Source of the DNA: Candidatus Synechococcus calcipolaris G9
GTDB taxonomy: Bacteria; Cyanobacteriota; Cyanobacteriia; Thermosynechococcales; Thermosynechococcaceae
Reading direction: 5' to 3'
Length of the DNA: 64,000 nt
NCBI RefSeq assembly: GCF_029582805.1
Contig: NZ_JAKKUT010000002.1
Span: 1,326,001 to 1,390,000 of the forward strand
Shown here: piece by piece, positions 45,959 to 55,856 of the stretch
How the letters are laid out: every line of letters begins with the position of its first letter
Position numbering within the stretch: the stretch's first letter is position 1
Translations under genes and position numbers: made by a program
Notes under the pieces: model-generated
The model's input: only the letters and a program-made list of their open reading frames with translations
Database searches by the model: none
Told to the model about the DNA's origin: nothing

Positions 45959-46545
45959 AGGCCGGTGGCAGAGCGTCCCTGTTTGGGTAAACGCACAAAA
46001 ACAAAATAGCTGAGGTACAGCACGTAGATAATCAGGGCAGCGGCAGCAAAAAAGCCGAGGGTTCCTGGTTTGGCATTCACATGGAGCAGTTCTTTGTAGC
46101 TGAGGGGAGCTTCTAACCACACTTGGCAGGCGGCGGTACTTACCTCATCGGGAATAAAGGCACAGCGGAGGTAAAAGGCTTGGCCGAGGGCAGCAAGGAC
46201 GCAATAAAGGGTGACGGCCCACCGCCAGCTACTAAAGATTTGGCCGAGCAGATCTTTGCGATCGCTAATTTCTTCGTTCAAATCGGCCCAAAACCAGAGA
46301 CTAATGGGAATGAGAACTAGGGCGGCAAACCCGGTCACGTAGGAGACGGGCCATTGGGGAATCATCAAATAAACTGTGATCACCAGGAGGCTGGCCACCC
46401 GCCAATAAATCACGAGCAAATGGGTGATGGCCGGCACATTTTGAATAACCGCCCAGAGTAAAAGAATTAAGGGCAGGACGACGGTAAAAACCACCGCTAA
46501 CCGATAATCCATCCACACCAGCGATCGCAACAATTCCAAGGACAT
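45955..46545 (-). CDS. DUF3177-like multi-pass membrane protein
   Basis: A 196-residue protein with about five to six hydrophobic helices and the segment FWADLNEEISDRKDLLGQIFSSWRWAVTLYC between helices 3 and 4. I recognise the general make-up of the cyanobacterial DUF3177 family, with moderate confidence and no known function. ATG start. It is translationally coupled to the ExbD-like gene downstream. Confidence 0.65.
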   Translation of the reverse strand: MSLELLRSLVWMDYRLAVVFTVVLPLILLLWAVIQNVPAITHLLVIYWRVASLLVITVYLMIPQWPVSYVTGFAALVLIPISLWFWADLNEEISDRKDLLGQIFSSWRWAVTLYCVLAALGQAFYLRCAFIPDEVSTAACQVWLEAPLSYKELLHVNAKPGTLGFFAAAALIIYVLYLSYFVFVRLPKQGRSATGL

Positions 46546-46652
46546 AGGACTCTGTAGCCTTTAGTAACGCAACTTGATCATGGACAAGAACAGTACCAAG
46601 AACAGTACAAAGGCTAGTCTAACCTAATCGACTCACCCCCTATCCCCTCAGT

Positions 46653-47933
46653 TTATGCCGATGATTCCTGACAAAGACCCTGGCCCGCTAGCCAACCTGT
46701 TGTCCAAGCACTCTGAAAGTTAAATCCGCCGGTAATTCCGTCAATATCTAGTACCTCGCCGGCCAAAAATAATCCGGGACAGGGGCGACTTTCCATCGTC
46801 TTAAAATTGACTTCCGAGAGTTTAATCCCGCCACAGGTGACGAATTCATCTTTGAAGACTCCCTTGCCCCGCAAATGAAACGTGCCCTTGGAGATGGCAG
46901 ACACCAGTTGATTTAGGGCTGATTTAGGGAGATTGGCCCAGGTTAGGGTAGGGTCTAAACCCACCTGATGTAGCCAGTAGTGCCATAGCCGCTGGGGAAC
47001 CTCAAGGGGACAATAATTGGCGATCGCCCGTTTGGGAGACTCCTTTCGAGCGTCTTGTAAACGTTGGCGAAGTTGCTCCAGCGGTAGGTGGGCAAGCCAG
47101 TTGATTTGAAGGGTGCCTTGATAACCGGCATCGTGGAGAACCCGCGCCCCCCAGGCGGAAAGTTTGAGAATTACCGGGCCACTCAATCCCCAGTGGGTGA
47201 TTAGAATCGGCCCCGTTTGAATCAGGGGGGGAACTCCGGGCAGGGATAGTTGCACCCTAACGGAATCCAGGCCAATGCCAGCGAGGTTGTGGAGGTGGGG
47301 GTCTGGCACATTGAAGGTAAAGAGGGACGGAACTGGTGGCTCTAGGGTGTGGCCCAGGGATCGGGCAATGGCATACCCCTGGGGACTACTACCCGTTGCC
47401 AAAAGTAGGCGATCGCAGCCATAGACCTCTTGGGAACGCAGGATCACCCGAAACTGACCGTCTTGCCGCTCAACCCTTTGCACCGCCGACTTGGTCTGAA
47501 CCCGAATCCCTAACCGTTGCGCTTCCGCCATGAGGCAATGAATGATTGTCCCCGAATCATTGGTGACAGGAAACATCCGGCCGTCGGCTTCAGTGTGTAA
47601 ACGAACCCCCCGTTTTTTGTACCAAGCAATTGTATCTTGGGGCTGAAATCGACTAAATGCCCCGCGCAGAGCCTTTCCCCCCCGTGGATAATTCTGCACC
47701 AGCAGGGCCGGATCAAAGCAGTGATGAGTGACATTGCACCGCCCGCCCCCAGAAATACGCACTTTTGCCAAGACCTTGGGGGCCGCTTCCAATAGGGTAA
47801 TCTGGCAATCTGCACAGGCTTCCCCACAGGCGATCGCCCCGAAAAAGCCCGCCGCACCACCGCCAATCACAATAACTTTTTGGGCCAATGCTTGGGGTAC
47901 GGTTTGGTGTTGCTCCATGGTTTTATCCCCCAT
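46653..47933 (-). CDS. NAD(P)/FAD-dependent oxidoreductase, BaiN/HI0933 family
   Basis: A 426-residue flavoprotein with the dinucleotide motif VIGGGAAGFFGAIACGEA, ISGGGRCNVTH typical of the HI0933/BaiN (former YhiN) family, and the C-terminal FAD motif GLFLAGEVLDIDGITGGFNFQSAW. The substrate is unknown in cyanobacteria. The ATG at 47933 has AGGAG six bases upstream, so I keep it although a later ATG (47918) exists. It overlaps the preceding gene by 11 bases. Confidence 0.9.
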   Translation of the reverse strand: MGDKTMEQHQTVPQALAQKVIVIGGGAAGFFGAIACGEACADCQITLLEAAPKVLAKVRISGGGRCNVTHHCFDPALLVQNYPRGGKALRGAFSRFQPQDTIAWYKKRGVRLHTEADGRMFPVTNDSGTIIHCLMAEAQRLGIRVQTKSAVQRVERQDGQFRVILRSQEVYGCDRLLLATGSSPQGYAIARSLGHTLEPPVPSLFTFNVPDPHLHNLAGIGLDSVRVQLSLPGVPPLIQTGPILITHWGLSGPVILKLSAWGARVLHDAGYQGTLQINWLAHLPLEQLRQRLQDARKESPKRAIANYCPLEVPQRLWHYWLHQVGLDPTLTWANLPKSALNQLVSAISKGTFHLRGKGVFKDEFVTCGGIKLSEVNFKTMESRPCPGLFLAGEVLDIDGITGGFNFQSAWTTGWLAGQGLCQESSA

Positions 47934-48252
47934 GTTTTTCTCCTAGGGGCCGCCAACCAAAACGCTTCAGATCAATACGCCCTTGGGGGTCAAATTCAAT
48001 GCCTTCGGCTTCTAATCGCCACCGTTGCTGTTCATCGGTTCCATGGCGTTGGGGTGCGGTGGAAATCTTACCCTGGGCATTGATCACCCGATGCCAGGGA
48101 ATATCCGAATCCAGGGCAACCTGATAGAGAGCATAGCCCACCTGACGAGCGTGATTAGGCAACCCCAATAAATGGGCAATTTGACCGTAGGTGGCTACAG
48201 ACCCCGGTGGAATTTGCCGCACCAGTTGATAGATGTCCTGCCGGAGATTCAT
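47923..48252 (-). CDS. Alkyltransferase-like (ATL) protein, MGMT family
   Basis: A 109-residue protein with the fold of the O6-alkylguanine-DNA alkyltransferase C-terminal domain: VATYGQIAHLLGLPNHARQVGYAL and, at the active site, PWHRVINAQGKIS. The reactive Cys of the PCHR motif is replaced by Trp, the mark of ATL proteins, which bind alkylated guanine without repairing it and hand it to nucleotide excision repair. ATG start. It overlaps the BaiN-type gene by 11 bases. Confidence 0.9.
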   Translation of the reverse strand: MNLRQDIYQLVRQIPPGSVATYGQIAHLLGLPNHARQVGYALYQVALDSDIPWHRVINAQGKISTAPQRHGTDEQQRWRLEAEGIEFDPQGRIDLKRFGWRPLGEKHGG

Positions 48253-48256
48253 GGAG

Positions 48257-48700
48257 TTATGGGGATGACGTTAGGCCGAACCCTAGAACCCAGCCTTCAA
48301 GACCATCCTGGGTACGGATCCTTTGCCACTCCCCATCATCGCTTTGTTCCAGGAGAATCACCTCTTCGTCAAAACTCACCCCACCCAACGGTTCCCCACT
48401 CCGATCCGGGCGATCGCGGATGCGCAGACCTTCGCCATAGCTCACACGGGCAGTGGTATTGTCTGGTTCCGGTGAGGGTTCAGGAGATGGCTCCGGTTCT
48501 TCCGTATCTTCCCCCGCCTCAGTCGTTGCTTCTGGGGACTCCGCCATGGCTTGGGGAAAATCATTGGTAAATTCTGGTCGTTCCGGCGGTAGCAACAGAC
48601 CCTGGGAAAAAATACCTAGGACACTGGCAAACAATAGCACCATGAGACCCAGCCCAAGGGTGGTACCAAGAAGCCATTGCAGGATACGGGATGATTTCAT
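48257..48700 (-). CDS. Membrane-anchored SH3b domain protein
   Basis: A 147-residue protein from the ATG at 48698-48700: an N-terminal helix (WLLGTTLGLGLMVLLFASVLG), a Glu/Pro/Ser-rich periplasmic spacer (EDTEEPEPSPEPSPEP), and an SH3b fold (ARVSYGEGLRIRDRP ... SDDGEWQRIRTQDGLEGWVLGFGL) such as binds cell-wall peptides. The frame start at 48793 lies within ycf46 and is not used. It starts 27 bases downstream of the ycf46 stop. Confidence 0.8.
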   Translation of the reverse strand: MKSSRILQWLLGTTLGLGLMVLLFASVLGIFSQGLLLPPERPEFTNDFPQAMAESPEATTEAGEDTEEPEPSPEPSPEPDNTTARVSYGEGLRIRDRPDRSGEPLGGVSFDEEVILLEQSDDGEWQRIRTQDGLEGWVLGFGLTSSP

Positions 48701-48726
48701 GACGGGTAGTGCGTGTAGGTGATGGG

Positions 48727-50229
48727 TTAGGAGCGTGGTGGCGACATTGAGGCGGCGCGAGAGGCTAGGCGAGCTTTCCCGGCCGCAGCCCACTCCTGGA
48801 GTAAATGAACATCCTCCCGAGCGGTTCGGGCCAGGGGCACAATTTCACTGGCGGCTTGAAGGAGATCCTCCGTCGTAAAGTCCCGATCTTGACTAAAGGC
48901 GAGGTGCATGGCCTCAATCAAACATTGTTCAATTTCTGCACCGGAAAAATCAATGGTTTCGTAGGCTAAGCGTTCCAGATCATACTGATTCAGGGTATGG
49001 GGGCGAACTCGGGAGATGTGAACCTCAAAAATGGCCCGTCGCTCCTCCTGATGGGGTAAACCCACGAAAAAAATCTCGTCAAATCGCCCTTTGCGAAGCA
49101 TTTCCGGCGGCAGAGATTTAATGTTATTGGCTGTTGCCACGACAAAAACCGGCGATTGCTTCTCCGCCAGCCAGGTAATAAACGTACCAAATACACGGCT
49201 ACTGGTGCCCGCATCGCCACGGCCATCCATTCCGGCAAAGGCTTTATCAATTTCATCAATCCAGAGAATACAAGGAGCTAAGGCTTCAGCAATTTGCAGC
49301 ATTTGTCGTGTACGGGATTCTGATTCCCCCACCAAACCCGCAAATAAACGACCCACATCCAGACGCAGGAGGGGCAAGTGCCAATGGTGGGCAATTACTT
49401 TGGCTGTGAGGGATTTTCCCGTACCTTGAATGCCGACAAGCAGCAACCCCCGTGGATGGGGAAGACCGTACTGCCGCGCCCGCTCCGAAAAGGCTCCTCC
49501 CCGCCTCATCAGCCAATCTTTGAGGTTATCCAGTCCCCCCAGATCCGCAATGGATTCGGTGGCGGGATAAAAGTCAAGAATTTGGGTTTGCCGCAGGATT
49601 TGCCGCTTCTCCTCCAAAATTAAATCCACATCCTCGGGATAGAGGGAACCATGGCTGGCGATCGCCCGGCCTAAGACCCGACGAATCCGCTCTAGGGTCA
49701 ATCCTTGGCAGGCCCGCACCACCTCATCGAGGGATTGGGGAGACAGGGGTTGACCGAGGCCTTGGCAAAGACGTTCCAGTTCTGCCCGAATATCGCTGCT
49801 GCTGGGTAAGGGAAACTCAACCACGGTGATCACGTCACTGAGATCTGCGGGAATGGCCACCTCTGGGGCCAATAAAATTAGATTTTTCGGCTGGGACTTG
49901 AGGAGGCGGGCTAAGTTTCGCAGCTTCCGCGAAATGGAGATGTCCTCCAAAAAACGGTGAAAGTCCCGCAGAATGATCAAGGCGGCGGCGGTGTGGGGAA
50001 GTTTTTCAATAAACTCTAGGGCTTGGAGGGGATTCCGTTTGGCCGTACCCCCATCATTGGGATTTCCTTGGTAGCCTTCCACAAAATCCCAGACATAGAC
50101 GGCCCGATTGTTATAGGTTTCGGCAATGTGCTGTAAAACCCCCTCTAGTCGCTCTTCCTCGCGGCTGGGGATATACAGCAAGGGATAACGGGCCCGCAAA
50201 AGGAGTTCAAAGTCCTGGGAAAAACTCAC
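48727..50229 (-). CDS. ycf46: Ycf46-type AAA+ ATPase
   Basis: A 500-residue protein with an N-terminal domain containing the degenerate ATPase typical of Ycf46 ([23 protein letters not shown]) and a C-terminal AAA+ module: Walker A GIQGTGKS, Walker [13 protein letters not shown], sensor-1 VVATANN and arginine finger region [13 protein letters not shown]. Ycf46 in cyanobacteria has been linked to inorganic-carbon use, but the mechanism is not known. The start is GTG at 50229. It is 10 bases downstream of the DUF177 gene. Confidence 0.92.
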   Translation of the reverse strand: MSFSQDFELLLRARYPLLYIPSREEERLEGVLQHIAETYNNRAVYVWDFVEGYQGNPNDGGTAKRNPLQALEFIEKLPHTAAALIILRDFHRFLEDISISRKLRNLARLLKSQPKNLILLAPEVAIPADLSDVITVVEFPLPSSSDIRAELERLCQGLGQPLSPQSLDEVVRACQGLTLERIRRVLGRAIASHGSLYPEDVDLILEEKRQILRQTQILDFYPATESIADLGGLDNLKDWLMRRGGAFSERARQYGLPHPRGLLLVGIQGTGKSLTAKVIAHHWHLPLLRLDVGRLFAGLVGESESRTRQMLQIAEALAPCILWIDEIDKAFAGMDGRGDAGTSSRVFGTFITWLAEKQSPVFVVATANNIKSLPPEMLRKGRFDEIFFVGLPHQEERRAIFEVHISRVRPHTLNQYDLERLAYETIDFSGAEIEQCLIEAMHLAFSQDRDFTTEDLLQAASEIVPLARTAREDVHLLQEWAAAGKARLASRAASMSPPRS

Positions 50230-50238
50230 CGCCCCCCC

Positions 50239-50766
50239 CTAATTTTTTTCAACGTTATTCGGTTCAAGGGCTTGGCGAAGTTGGGCCAGGGCGGCCCAGC
50301 GATCATCCCAGGATTCCGTGGGTGGGGTAATCGGTTCCGGCTTTAGTTGAATTCCGGGACAGGTGGCTTCACAGCGTTGGGGATGGGGCAAGGCTAAACA
50401 CAACTGTTGGTAGAGCCAATCCGCTAGATCAAGGGTTCCTTGGGCATCGACTGCTTCCACCAGATCTCCGGCTAGACCATCCTGGGGGGCATCGGGTTCA
50501 GTGGCGGTGGCTAACCACAGGAGTTCTTCGGCATCGCAGAAGAGACGATGGTTATAGTTTTGCAGGCAGCGATCGCAGGTGAGGGTAATAATGGTCTTAA
50601 CTTCGGTTTTAACCTGGATATAGGATTTCAGGTGAGTCACTTTTAGCCACCCCTGCACAGGGGTCAAGGTGGATAATTCACCCCAAGACTCCAGCACCGA
50701 CCAAATATAGGTTTGATCCGGCAAGGAAAGCAGATCCGTAATGATCAGGGGATGGGCTGGGGCCAC
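50239..50766 (-). CDS. DUF177 (YceD) family protein, 23S rRNA accumulation factor
   Basis: A 175-residue protein with the family's metal-like cysteine pairs CDRCLQNY and CEATCPG. In E. coli and plants DUF177 proteins are needed for 23S rRNA accumulation. The frame opens at 50817, inside pixD, but a GTG at 50764-50766, with GGGGGGAGGG just upstream, is a better start. The pixD stop and this start then share a base (TAGTG), so translation is likely coupled. Confidence 0.88.
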   Translation of the reverse strand: MAPAHPLIITDLLSLPDQTYIWSVLESWGELSTLTPVQGWLKVTHLKSYIQVKTEVKTIITLTCDRCLQNYNHRLFCDAEELLWLATATEPDAPQDGLAGDLVEAVDAQGTLDLADWLYQQLCLALPHPQRCEATCPGIQLKPEPITPPTESWDDRWAALAQLRQALEPNNVEKN

Positions 50767-51200
50767 TACCCTCCCCCCTGATGAATAACGTATAACTCTT
50801 TTAGGAAACTGAGGCATTGCTTGGCATTCATGGCCGCTGGCTCAAAGGTGGCCGCTGGGGAATAGGTTAGGCGTAGGGTTCGCATCGTTTCCGAATCCAT
50901 TTCCCCTAACTGCACTAACCGCATGGACCAGTTGGTAAAGATGCGGGAATCAATTTCGCAAAACTCAACAATTTCCGCACTGTGGTGGCGGGGATCCTGG
51001 AGAATGCGGCCATAGGTGTCACTGATACGGCGGCGATCGCCCTCTAGGGTTTGGACAAACATATTATTGCCAAAGCAGAGCATTCCGGTAATCCCATCCC
51101 GCAGGTTATTCGCCTCTGACTTGGCCATAATTTCCCGCAGATCTGGATAACTCAGGCCCTCTGTAGCAGAACTAAGGTATAGCAGACGATGGAGACTCAT
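50766..51200 (-). CDS. pixD: BLUF photoreceptor, PixD type
   Basis: A 144-residue flavin-based blue-light sensor. Tyr8, Asn32, Gln50, Trp91 and Met93, the FAD-pocket residues of PixD, are all in place (LLYLS, NNLRDGITGM, FVQTLEGD, NWSMRLV). The C-terminal helical tail (CLSFLKELY) used for oligomerisation is present. PixD proteins form decamers that release the response regulator PixE upon blue light to control phototaxis. No PixE-like gene is adjacent; instead the next genes are DUF177 and ycf46. Confidence 0.95.
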   Translation of the reverse strand: MSLHRLLYLSSATEGLSYPDLREIMAKSEANNLRDGITGMLCFGNNMFVQTLEGDRRRISDTYGRILQDPRHHSAEIVEFCEIDSRIFTNWSMRLVQLGEMDSETMRTLRLTYSPAATFEPAAMNAKQCLSFLKELYVIHQGGG

Positions 51201-51429
51201 CGTGACTGATCCTCAATATCCAAAGAAAAAGTAATTAGAGATTAGAAACATTAAATATTTATTTCTGCCTAATTATCCCATAAAATCGAACACCACAAAG
51301 TAAGCGAGGCTGCCGCCGGTGTCTAAACGCCATTGACAAACTCGCTCATTTTTTAGATTTTGATTTTAGTTTAGGTGGTGTTTTAGGGATTGCCAGATGA
51401 TCTCTTGATAACCCTTCTAGGCAACTCAG

Positions 51430-51915
51430 CTAGAACAGCCCCAGGGTCAGGGATTTATCCAGAGGGAATGCCGCACCCACACCTAACCATAGCGTCACCA
51501 AGGTGCCAAACATAAAGACCGCCATGGCAACGGGGCGACGGAAGGGATTTTGAAACTTATTGATATTTTCAATGAACGGAATCAAAATCAAACCGAGGGG
51601 AATGGCTCCATTCATCAAGACACCTAAAAGTTTATTGGGAACCACCCGGAAAATCTGGAATGTGGGATATAAATACCACTCGGGTAGGATTTCTAGGGGG
51701 GTAGCAAAGGGATTAGCAGGTTCACCAATCATGGCAGGATCCATAATCGCCAAGCCAATTACCAAGGCAATGGATCCCATAATGACCACGGGAAAAATAT
51801 AGAGGAGGTCATTGGGCCAGGCAGGTTCGCCATAGTAGTTATGACCCATGCCTTTTTTCAGCTTCGCCTTTAGGGCGGGGTCACTGAGGTCAGGCTTTTT
51901 CAAAACTTTAGCCAT
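51430..51915 (-). CDS. petD: Cytochrome b6f complex subunit IV
   Basis: A 161-residue membrane protein with three helices: [34 protein letters not shown], the [13 protein letters not shown]-type Qo-site motif (here [13 protein letters not shown]), and [10 protein letters not shown]. It forms the quinol-oxidation site with cytochrome b6. It follows petB by 75 bases on the same strand. The 229-base gap downstream holds a long-loop inverted repeat that could end the transcript. Confidence 0.97.
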   Translation of the reverse strand: MAKVLKKPDLSDPALKAKLKKGMGHNYYGEPAWPNDLLYIFPVVIMGSIALVIGLAIMDPAMIGEPANPFATPLEILPEWYLYPTFQIFRVVPNKLLGVLMNGAIPLGLILIPFIENINKFQNPFRRPVAMAVFMFGTLVTLWLGVGAAFPLDKSLTLGLF

Positions 51916-51990
51916 AGATCAAAGGTTCTCCTTATACGAGGATCGGCCAAGGGGGGCAAAATGAGCAATTGGACAATGACTTGCCATGAT

Positions 51991-52638
51991 TTAGAGGGGC
52001 CCGGAAATGCCCTGTTTCCGAATCATTAGGAAGTGCATCAGCATGAAGACCGCAATGGACCAGGGCAAAACAAAGGTGTGTAGGCTATAGAAGCGGGTTA
52101 GGGTTGCTTGACCCACGCTTTCGCCACCACGCATTAATTCCACCAAAGACTCACCCACTACCGGAATGGCTGCTGGAATACCTGAGACAATTTTGACCGC
52201 CCAGTAGCCCATCTGATCCCAGGGCAGAGAGTAGCCCGTTACGCCAAAACTGACGGTAATGACCGCTAGGACTACGCCCGTCACCCAGGTCAACTCCCGG
52301 GGCTTTTTGAAACCGCCGGTGAGATAAACCCGAAAAACGTGCAAAATCATCATCAGCACCATCATGCTGGCGGACCATTTATGGACGGAGCGAATTAACC
52401 AGCCAAAGTTGACATCATTCATGATGTACTGGACAGAGGTAAAGGCCTCGGCTACCGTGGGTTTGTAATAAAACGTCATCGCAAAACCAGTGGCAAACTG
52501 AACCAAAAAACAGGTCAGTGTAATCCCACCCAGGCAGTAAAAAATATTTACATGAGGAGGGACGTATTTGCTGGTCACATCATCGGCGAGGGCCTGTATT
52601 TCTAGGCGTTCCTCGAACCAATCGTAAACTTTATTCAT
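51991..52638 (-). CDS. petB: Cytochrome b6
   Basis: A 215-residue cytochrome with four helices. Haem-ligand histidines lie in [18 protein letters not shown] and [32 protein letters not shown], with the covalent-haem Cys in IFYCLGG. The frame extends to 52665, but the ATG at 52636-52638 gives the standard start [13 protein letters not shown]. It leads petB-petD, the electron-carrying core of the b6f complex. Confidence 0.97.
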   Translation of the reverse strand: MNKVYDWFEERLEIQALADDVTSKYVPPHVNIFYCLGGITLTCFLVQFATGFAMTFYYKPTVAEAFTSVQYIMNDVNFGWLIRSVHKWSASMMVLMMILHVFRVYLTGGFKKPRELTWVTGVVLAVITVSFGVTGYSLPWDQMGYWAVKIVSGIPAAIPVVGESLVELMRGGESVGQATLTRFYSLHTFVLPWSIAVFMLMHFLMIRKQGISGPL

Positions 52639-52712
52639 AACGGGGATGAATCCTGAAAACCGCATCTTTCTTTGAAAAATGTAACACAGTCCTTCCTCGT
52701 CTTTCTATTTTT

Positions 52713-53741
52713 CTAAGAAACTGGAGCTTCCCAGACCATGACTTCGCCACTATTCCCCCCTGCGGCTAAATAATGACCCTGGGGATGCCAACTCAGGCAA
52801 CTAAAGTGATCCGCTGCTCCCTCGAGAATTTGAATGGGTTCTTTGACATCCTGCCAGAGACAAATCCAGCCATCGGTGGCCGCAGATGCCAAAATTAGTT
52901 GATGGGGTTCAATGGCTAGGGCTTTGACACTGCCCTGATGGAGATCTAAAATTTGTGGTTCCCAGCCCTTGCGATCGCCGGTCAGTTGCCAGGTAATAAT
53001 CCCTTCTTGAGAACTACTAATGAGGGTGGGGGCGGATTCCCCAGGTTGGAGGGGCAGCCAGTGGAGTTGGCGTACTTTTCCGGGAAAGCCTTGCATTTGC
53101 CAGGGGTAGGGATCCCCCCATTTCCAGACAAACAGGGTGTGATCCATATTGCTGGCGGCCAGGTATTCGCCGTCCCGTGACCAGGCTAGACCCACGCAGG
53201 CGGACATAAAACCCAGGTTTTGGGGATCCTGATCCCAATCTTCACCGGCCCAGACGCGAATGCCTTGATAGCCACCGACGGCCAGGGAATGTCCCGCTGG
53301 ATGCCAGGCCAGGGCTAATACTGATGAGGCTTCAAAATTCACCGTGATTAAAATTTCGCCGGCGATCGCATCCCACAGTTGGACATAACGACCCAAACTA
53401 AAACTGACCACCGGAAGTTGGGGGTGCCAATGGAGTTGATCAATCCAGGGTTGCTCATAGTCCAGGGTGTAAAGGAGGGTTGGCTCTGGCTCCATGCCCC
53501 ACACCAAGACCTGGCCGGATTGCCCCGCTGCGGCAATATAGTTTCCGTCTGCAGAGAATCCGAGGGTATCAATGGATTGATCATCTCCAGATCGCAGGAG
53601 GCGATGGTCTTGACCCTGGTTGCGGTAGAGAACCACTTCCCCGGAGGCGGCGGCGATGACTAGACTGTTGCCCTTGGGAGACCAGGCGATCGCCGTGATG
53701 TAGTCCCCTAATTGGGTTTGCCAAACCTTTGCCCAGGGCAT
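52713..53741 (-). CDS. WD40 repeat protein
   Basis: A 342-residue beta-propeller of about seven WD40 repeats, e.g. DYITAIAWSPKGNSLVIAAASGEVVLY, VLALAWHPAGHSLAVGGYQGIRVW, HFSCLSWHPQGHYLAAGGNSGEVMVWE. There is no signal peptide or kinase domain, so it is probably a soluble scaffold. It starts one base after gatA ends, so it is co-transcribed with it. Confidence 0.9.
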   Translation of the reverse strand: MPWAKVWQTQLGDYITAIAWSPKGNSLVIAAASGEVVLYRNQGQDHRLLRSGDDQSIDTLGFSADGNYIAAAGQSGQVLVWGMEPEPTLLYTLDYEQPWIDQLHWHPQLPVVSFSLGRYVQLWDAIAGEILITVNFEASSVLALAWHPAGHSLAVGGYQGIRVWAGEDWDQDPQNLGFMSACVGLAWSRDGEYLAASNMDHTLFVWKWGDPYPWQMQGFPGKVRQLHWLPLQPGESAPTLISSSQEGIITWQLTGDRKGWEPQILDLHQGSVKALAIEPHQLILASAATDGWICLWQDVKEPIQILEGAADHFSCLSWHPQGHYLAAGGNSGEVMVWEAPVS

Positions 53742-53742
53742 C

Positions 53743-55197
53743 TTAGCTCAACCCTTCCGGCTGTTTGCTGTGCCAGGGGGTTGCCTGTTCGTAGGCGTAG
53801 GCCACATGAAAGAGAACATCTTCCCGGAGGGCGTTGCCAATCAATTGCAGGCCAATGGGTAGGCCCTCAGAATCGAAGCCACAGGGTAAACTCAACCCCG
53901 GTAAGCCCGCTAAATTCACAGGGATGGTCATTAAGTCTGAGAGATACATACTCAGGGGGTCGGCGGTTTTTTCCCCTGCTTTGAAGGCCGTTGTTGGACT
54001 GGTGGGGCACACTAATACATCCACCTCCTGGAAGGCGGTTTCAAAATCTTCCTTAATCAGAGTACGAACTTTTTGGGCCCGTAGGTAGTAGGCATCGTAG
54101 TACCCCGCTGAAAGGGCATAGGTGCCAATCATAATCCGCCGTTTTACCTCTGGGCCAAAGCCTTGGGCGCGGGTTTTGGTGTACATGTCTAGCAAACTAT
54201 TGGCGGTGTCATCCCGATAGCCATAATTCACGCCGTCATACCGAGCTAAATTTGCTGAGGCTTCCGAGGGGGCAATGATGTAGTAGGTGGGCAGGCCGTA
54301 GGCAAAACGGGGACAGGAAATGGGATGGAGGGTTGCCCCTAGGTTTTCCAATTCCTTCAGGGCCAGATCCATCGCTGTGGCTACTGGGGCACTGAGGCCA
54401 TCGCCAAGGGTTTCTTGAATCACGCCAATGCGAATCCCCTCTAGGCTAGGTTTGAGGTATTGGGTATAGTTGGGAACCGCTGCCTTGAGACTGGTGGCAT
54501 CTTGGGGGTCATGGCCGGCGATCGCCCCCAAGAGGATAGCTGCATCGGTGACGGTGGTAGCGAGGGGACCAATTTGATCCAGGGATGAGGCGTAGGCCAC
54601 TAAACCATAGCGAGAAACCAGTCCATAGGTGGGTTTGAGACCAACCACCCCACAGAAGGACGCGGGCTGACGAATGGATCCCCCCGTATCAGACCCCAGG
54701 GCGACGGCACATTCCCCGGCGGCTACTGCTGCGGCCGATCCCCCCGAAGAACCTCCCGGTACGCGATCGATGGCCCAGGGGTTGGCGGTGGAACCAAAGG
54801 CCGAGTTTTCGGTGGAACTGCCCATGGCAAATTCATCTAAGTTGGTTTTCCCCAGGGAGATCGTCCCTGCTTGTTGCAGTTTTTGGGTCACGGTGGATTC
54901 GTAGGGAGGGATAAAGTTTTCTAGGATCCGTGACGCACAGGTGGTTTTTACCCCTTGGGTACAGAGATTATCCTTGAGGGCAATGGGAATGCCTTCTAGG
55001 GGGCCGAGGGGTTCCCCAGCGGCAATTTTTTTATCAATGGCGGCAGCCTGTTCAAGGGCCCGATCGCCCGTGATCGTTAAAAAACTATGGAGGCGCGGCT
55101 CTAGGGCAGCAATGCGATCCAGATAGGCTTGGGTAATTTCAGTGGCGGAGCGTTCTTTGCCCGTAAGTTGACGATGTAACTCCTGAATCACTGACAT
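53743..55197 (-). CDS. gatA: Glutamyl-tRNA(Gln) amidotransferase subunit A
   Basis: GatA releases ammonia from glutamine for transamidation of Glu-tRNA(Gln) in the GatCAB complex. The amidase-signature catalytic triad Ser-cisSer-Lys lies in PIALKDNL and [47 protein letters not shown]. At 484 residues it has the normal length. ATG start. It is followed by the WD40 gene after one base. Confidence 0.96.
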   Translation of the reverse strand: MSVIQELHRQLTGKERSATEITQAYLDRIAALEPRLHSFLTITGDRALEQAAAIDKKIAAGEPLGPLEGIPIALKDNLCTQGVKTTCASRILENFIPPYESTVTQKLQQAGTISLGKTNLDEFAMGSSTENSAFGSTANPWAIDRVPGGSSGGSAAAVAAGECAVALGSDTGGSIRQPASFCGVVGLKPTYGLVSRYGLVAYASSLDQIGPLATTVTDAAILLGAIAGHDPQDATSLKAAVPNYTQYLKPSLEGIRIGVIQETLGDGLSAPVATAMDLALKELENLGATLHPISCPRFAYGLPTYYIIAPSEASANLARYDGVNYGYRDDTANSLLDMYTKTRAQGFGPEVKRRIMIGTYALSAGYYDAYYLRAQKVRTLIKEDFETAFQEVDVLVCPTSPTTAFKAGEKTADPLSMYLSDLMTIPVNLAGLPGLSLPCGFDSEGLPIGLQLIGNALREDVLFHVAYAYEQATPWHSKQPEGLS

Positions 55198-55308
55198 GAA
55201 GACTACCCATCCTTATGAAAAATTTACGAAATTAATCTAACTAACCTTCTCACTAACCTAATGTATTATCCCTGGAAACCAGCGATCGCACCCGGGGAAA
55301 TCCAACCC

Positions 55309-55821
55309 TCAGGAAAGATCGGTGTAGGTTTGGATAGCTTCGGCCCCTTTGGGTAACAGTCGTTCCACTTTGCGGATCTGGGTTTCATTACCGGTGGTGA
55401 AAATTAAAATATATTTACCCTGAAGCAATCGCTCTTGGTAGGGGGTTCCCGATCTCCCGGCAATGATCACCTTCAGACCGCCCCCCACCGTTAGGGAGCC
55501 GAGGCCACCAGCGATCGCCCCAAAGGCTCCGCCAATCACACTATTATCAATGGAACTTAGGCCCGGCACAATCGTTAATTGGGTAGCTTGGTTAAAGGCA
55601 AATCCGGCAAAGAAGCCAAAGGGAACCAGCCAAAGTAGCATCCGTTGCATATCTTGACGGGCCTGGGCAAAGGGATCCAAAATATCCACTTCGGCCCAGG
55701 TTTTATAGCCCGTGCCTAGGAGTGTTAGATTCTCTGGGGAAATCTCGGCCCGTTCTAGGTAGGTATAGGCGGTTTCAGCACTGATGCGATCGGGATAGGT
55801 AGCAACAAGATAATGGATCAT
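55309..55821 (-). CDS. Membrane protein resembling general stress protein 17M
   Basis: A 170-residue protein: N-terminal alpha/beta part (YLVATYPDRISAETAYTYLERAEI), a central Gly-rich hydrophobic span (VIGGAFGAIAGGLGSLTVGGGLKVIIAG), and a C-terminal alpha/beta part with Arg/Lys. The plan matches proteins named general stress protein 17M or DUF1269-like in cyanobacteria, with moderate confidence. ATG start. It stands alone between gatA and the dynamin operon, all on the minus strand. Confidence 0.6.
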   Translation of the reverse strand: MIHYLVATYPDRISAETAYTYLERAEISPENLTLLGTGYKTWAEVDILDPFAQARQDMQRMLLWLVPFGFFAGFAFNQATQLTIVPGLSSIDNSVIGGAFGAIAGGLGSLTVGGGLKVIIAGRSGTPYQERLLQGKYILIFTTGNETQIRKVERLLPKGAEAIQTYTDLS

Positions 55822-55856
55822 AAATTCCTAGGCAGTCTTAAGTGACTCGAATTGTT

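Noticed and set aside
51302-51346. Inverted repeat AGCGAG/CTCGCT followed by ATTTTTT downstream of petD
   Set aside because: The loop is over 30 bases and the T-run is on the plus strand while petD is on the minus strand; not convincing as the petD terminator.
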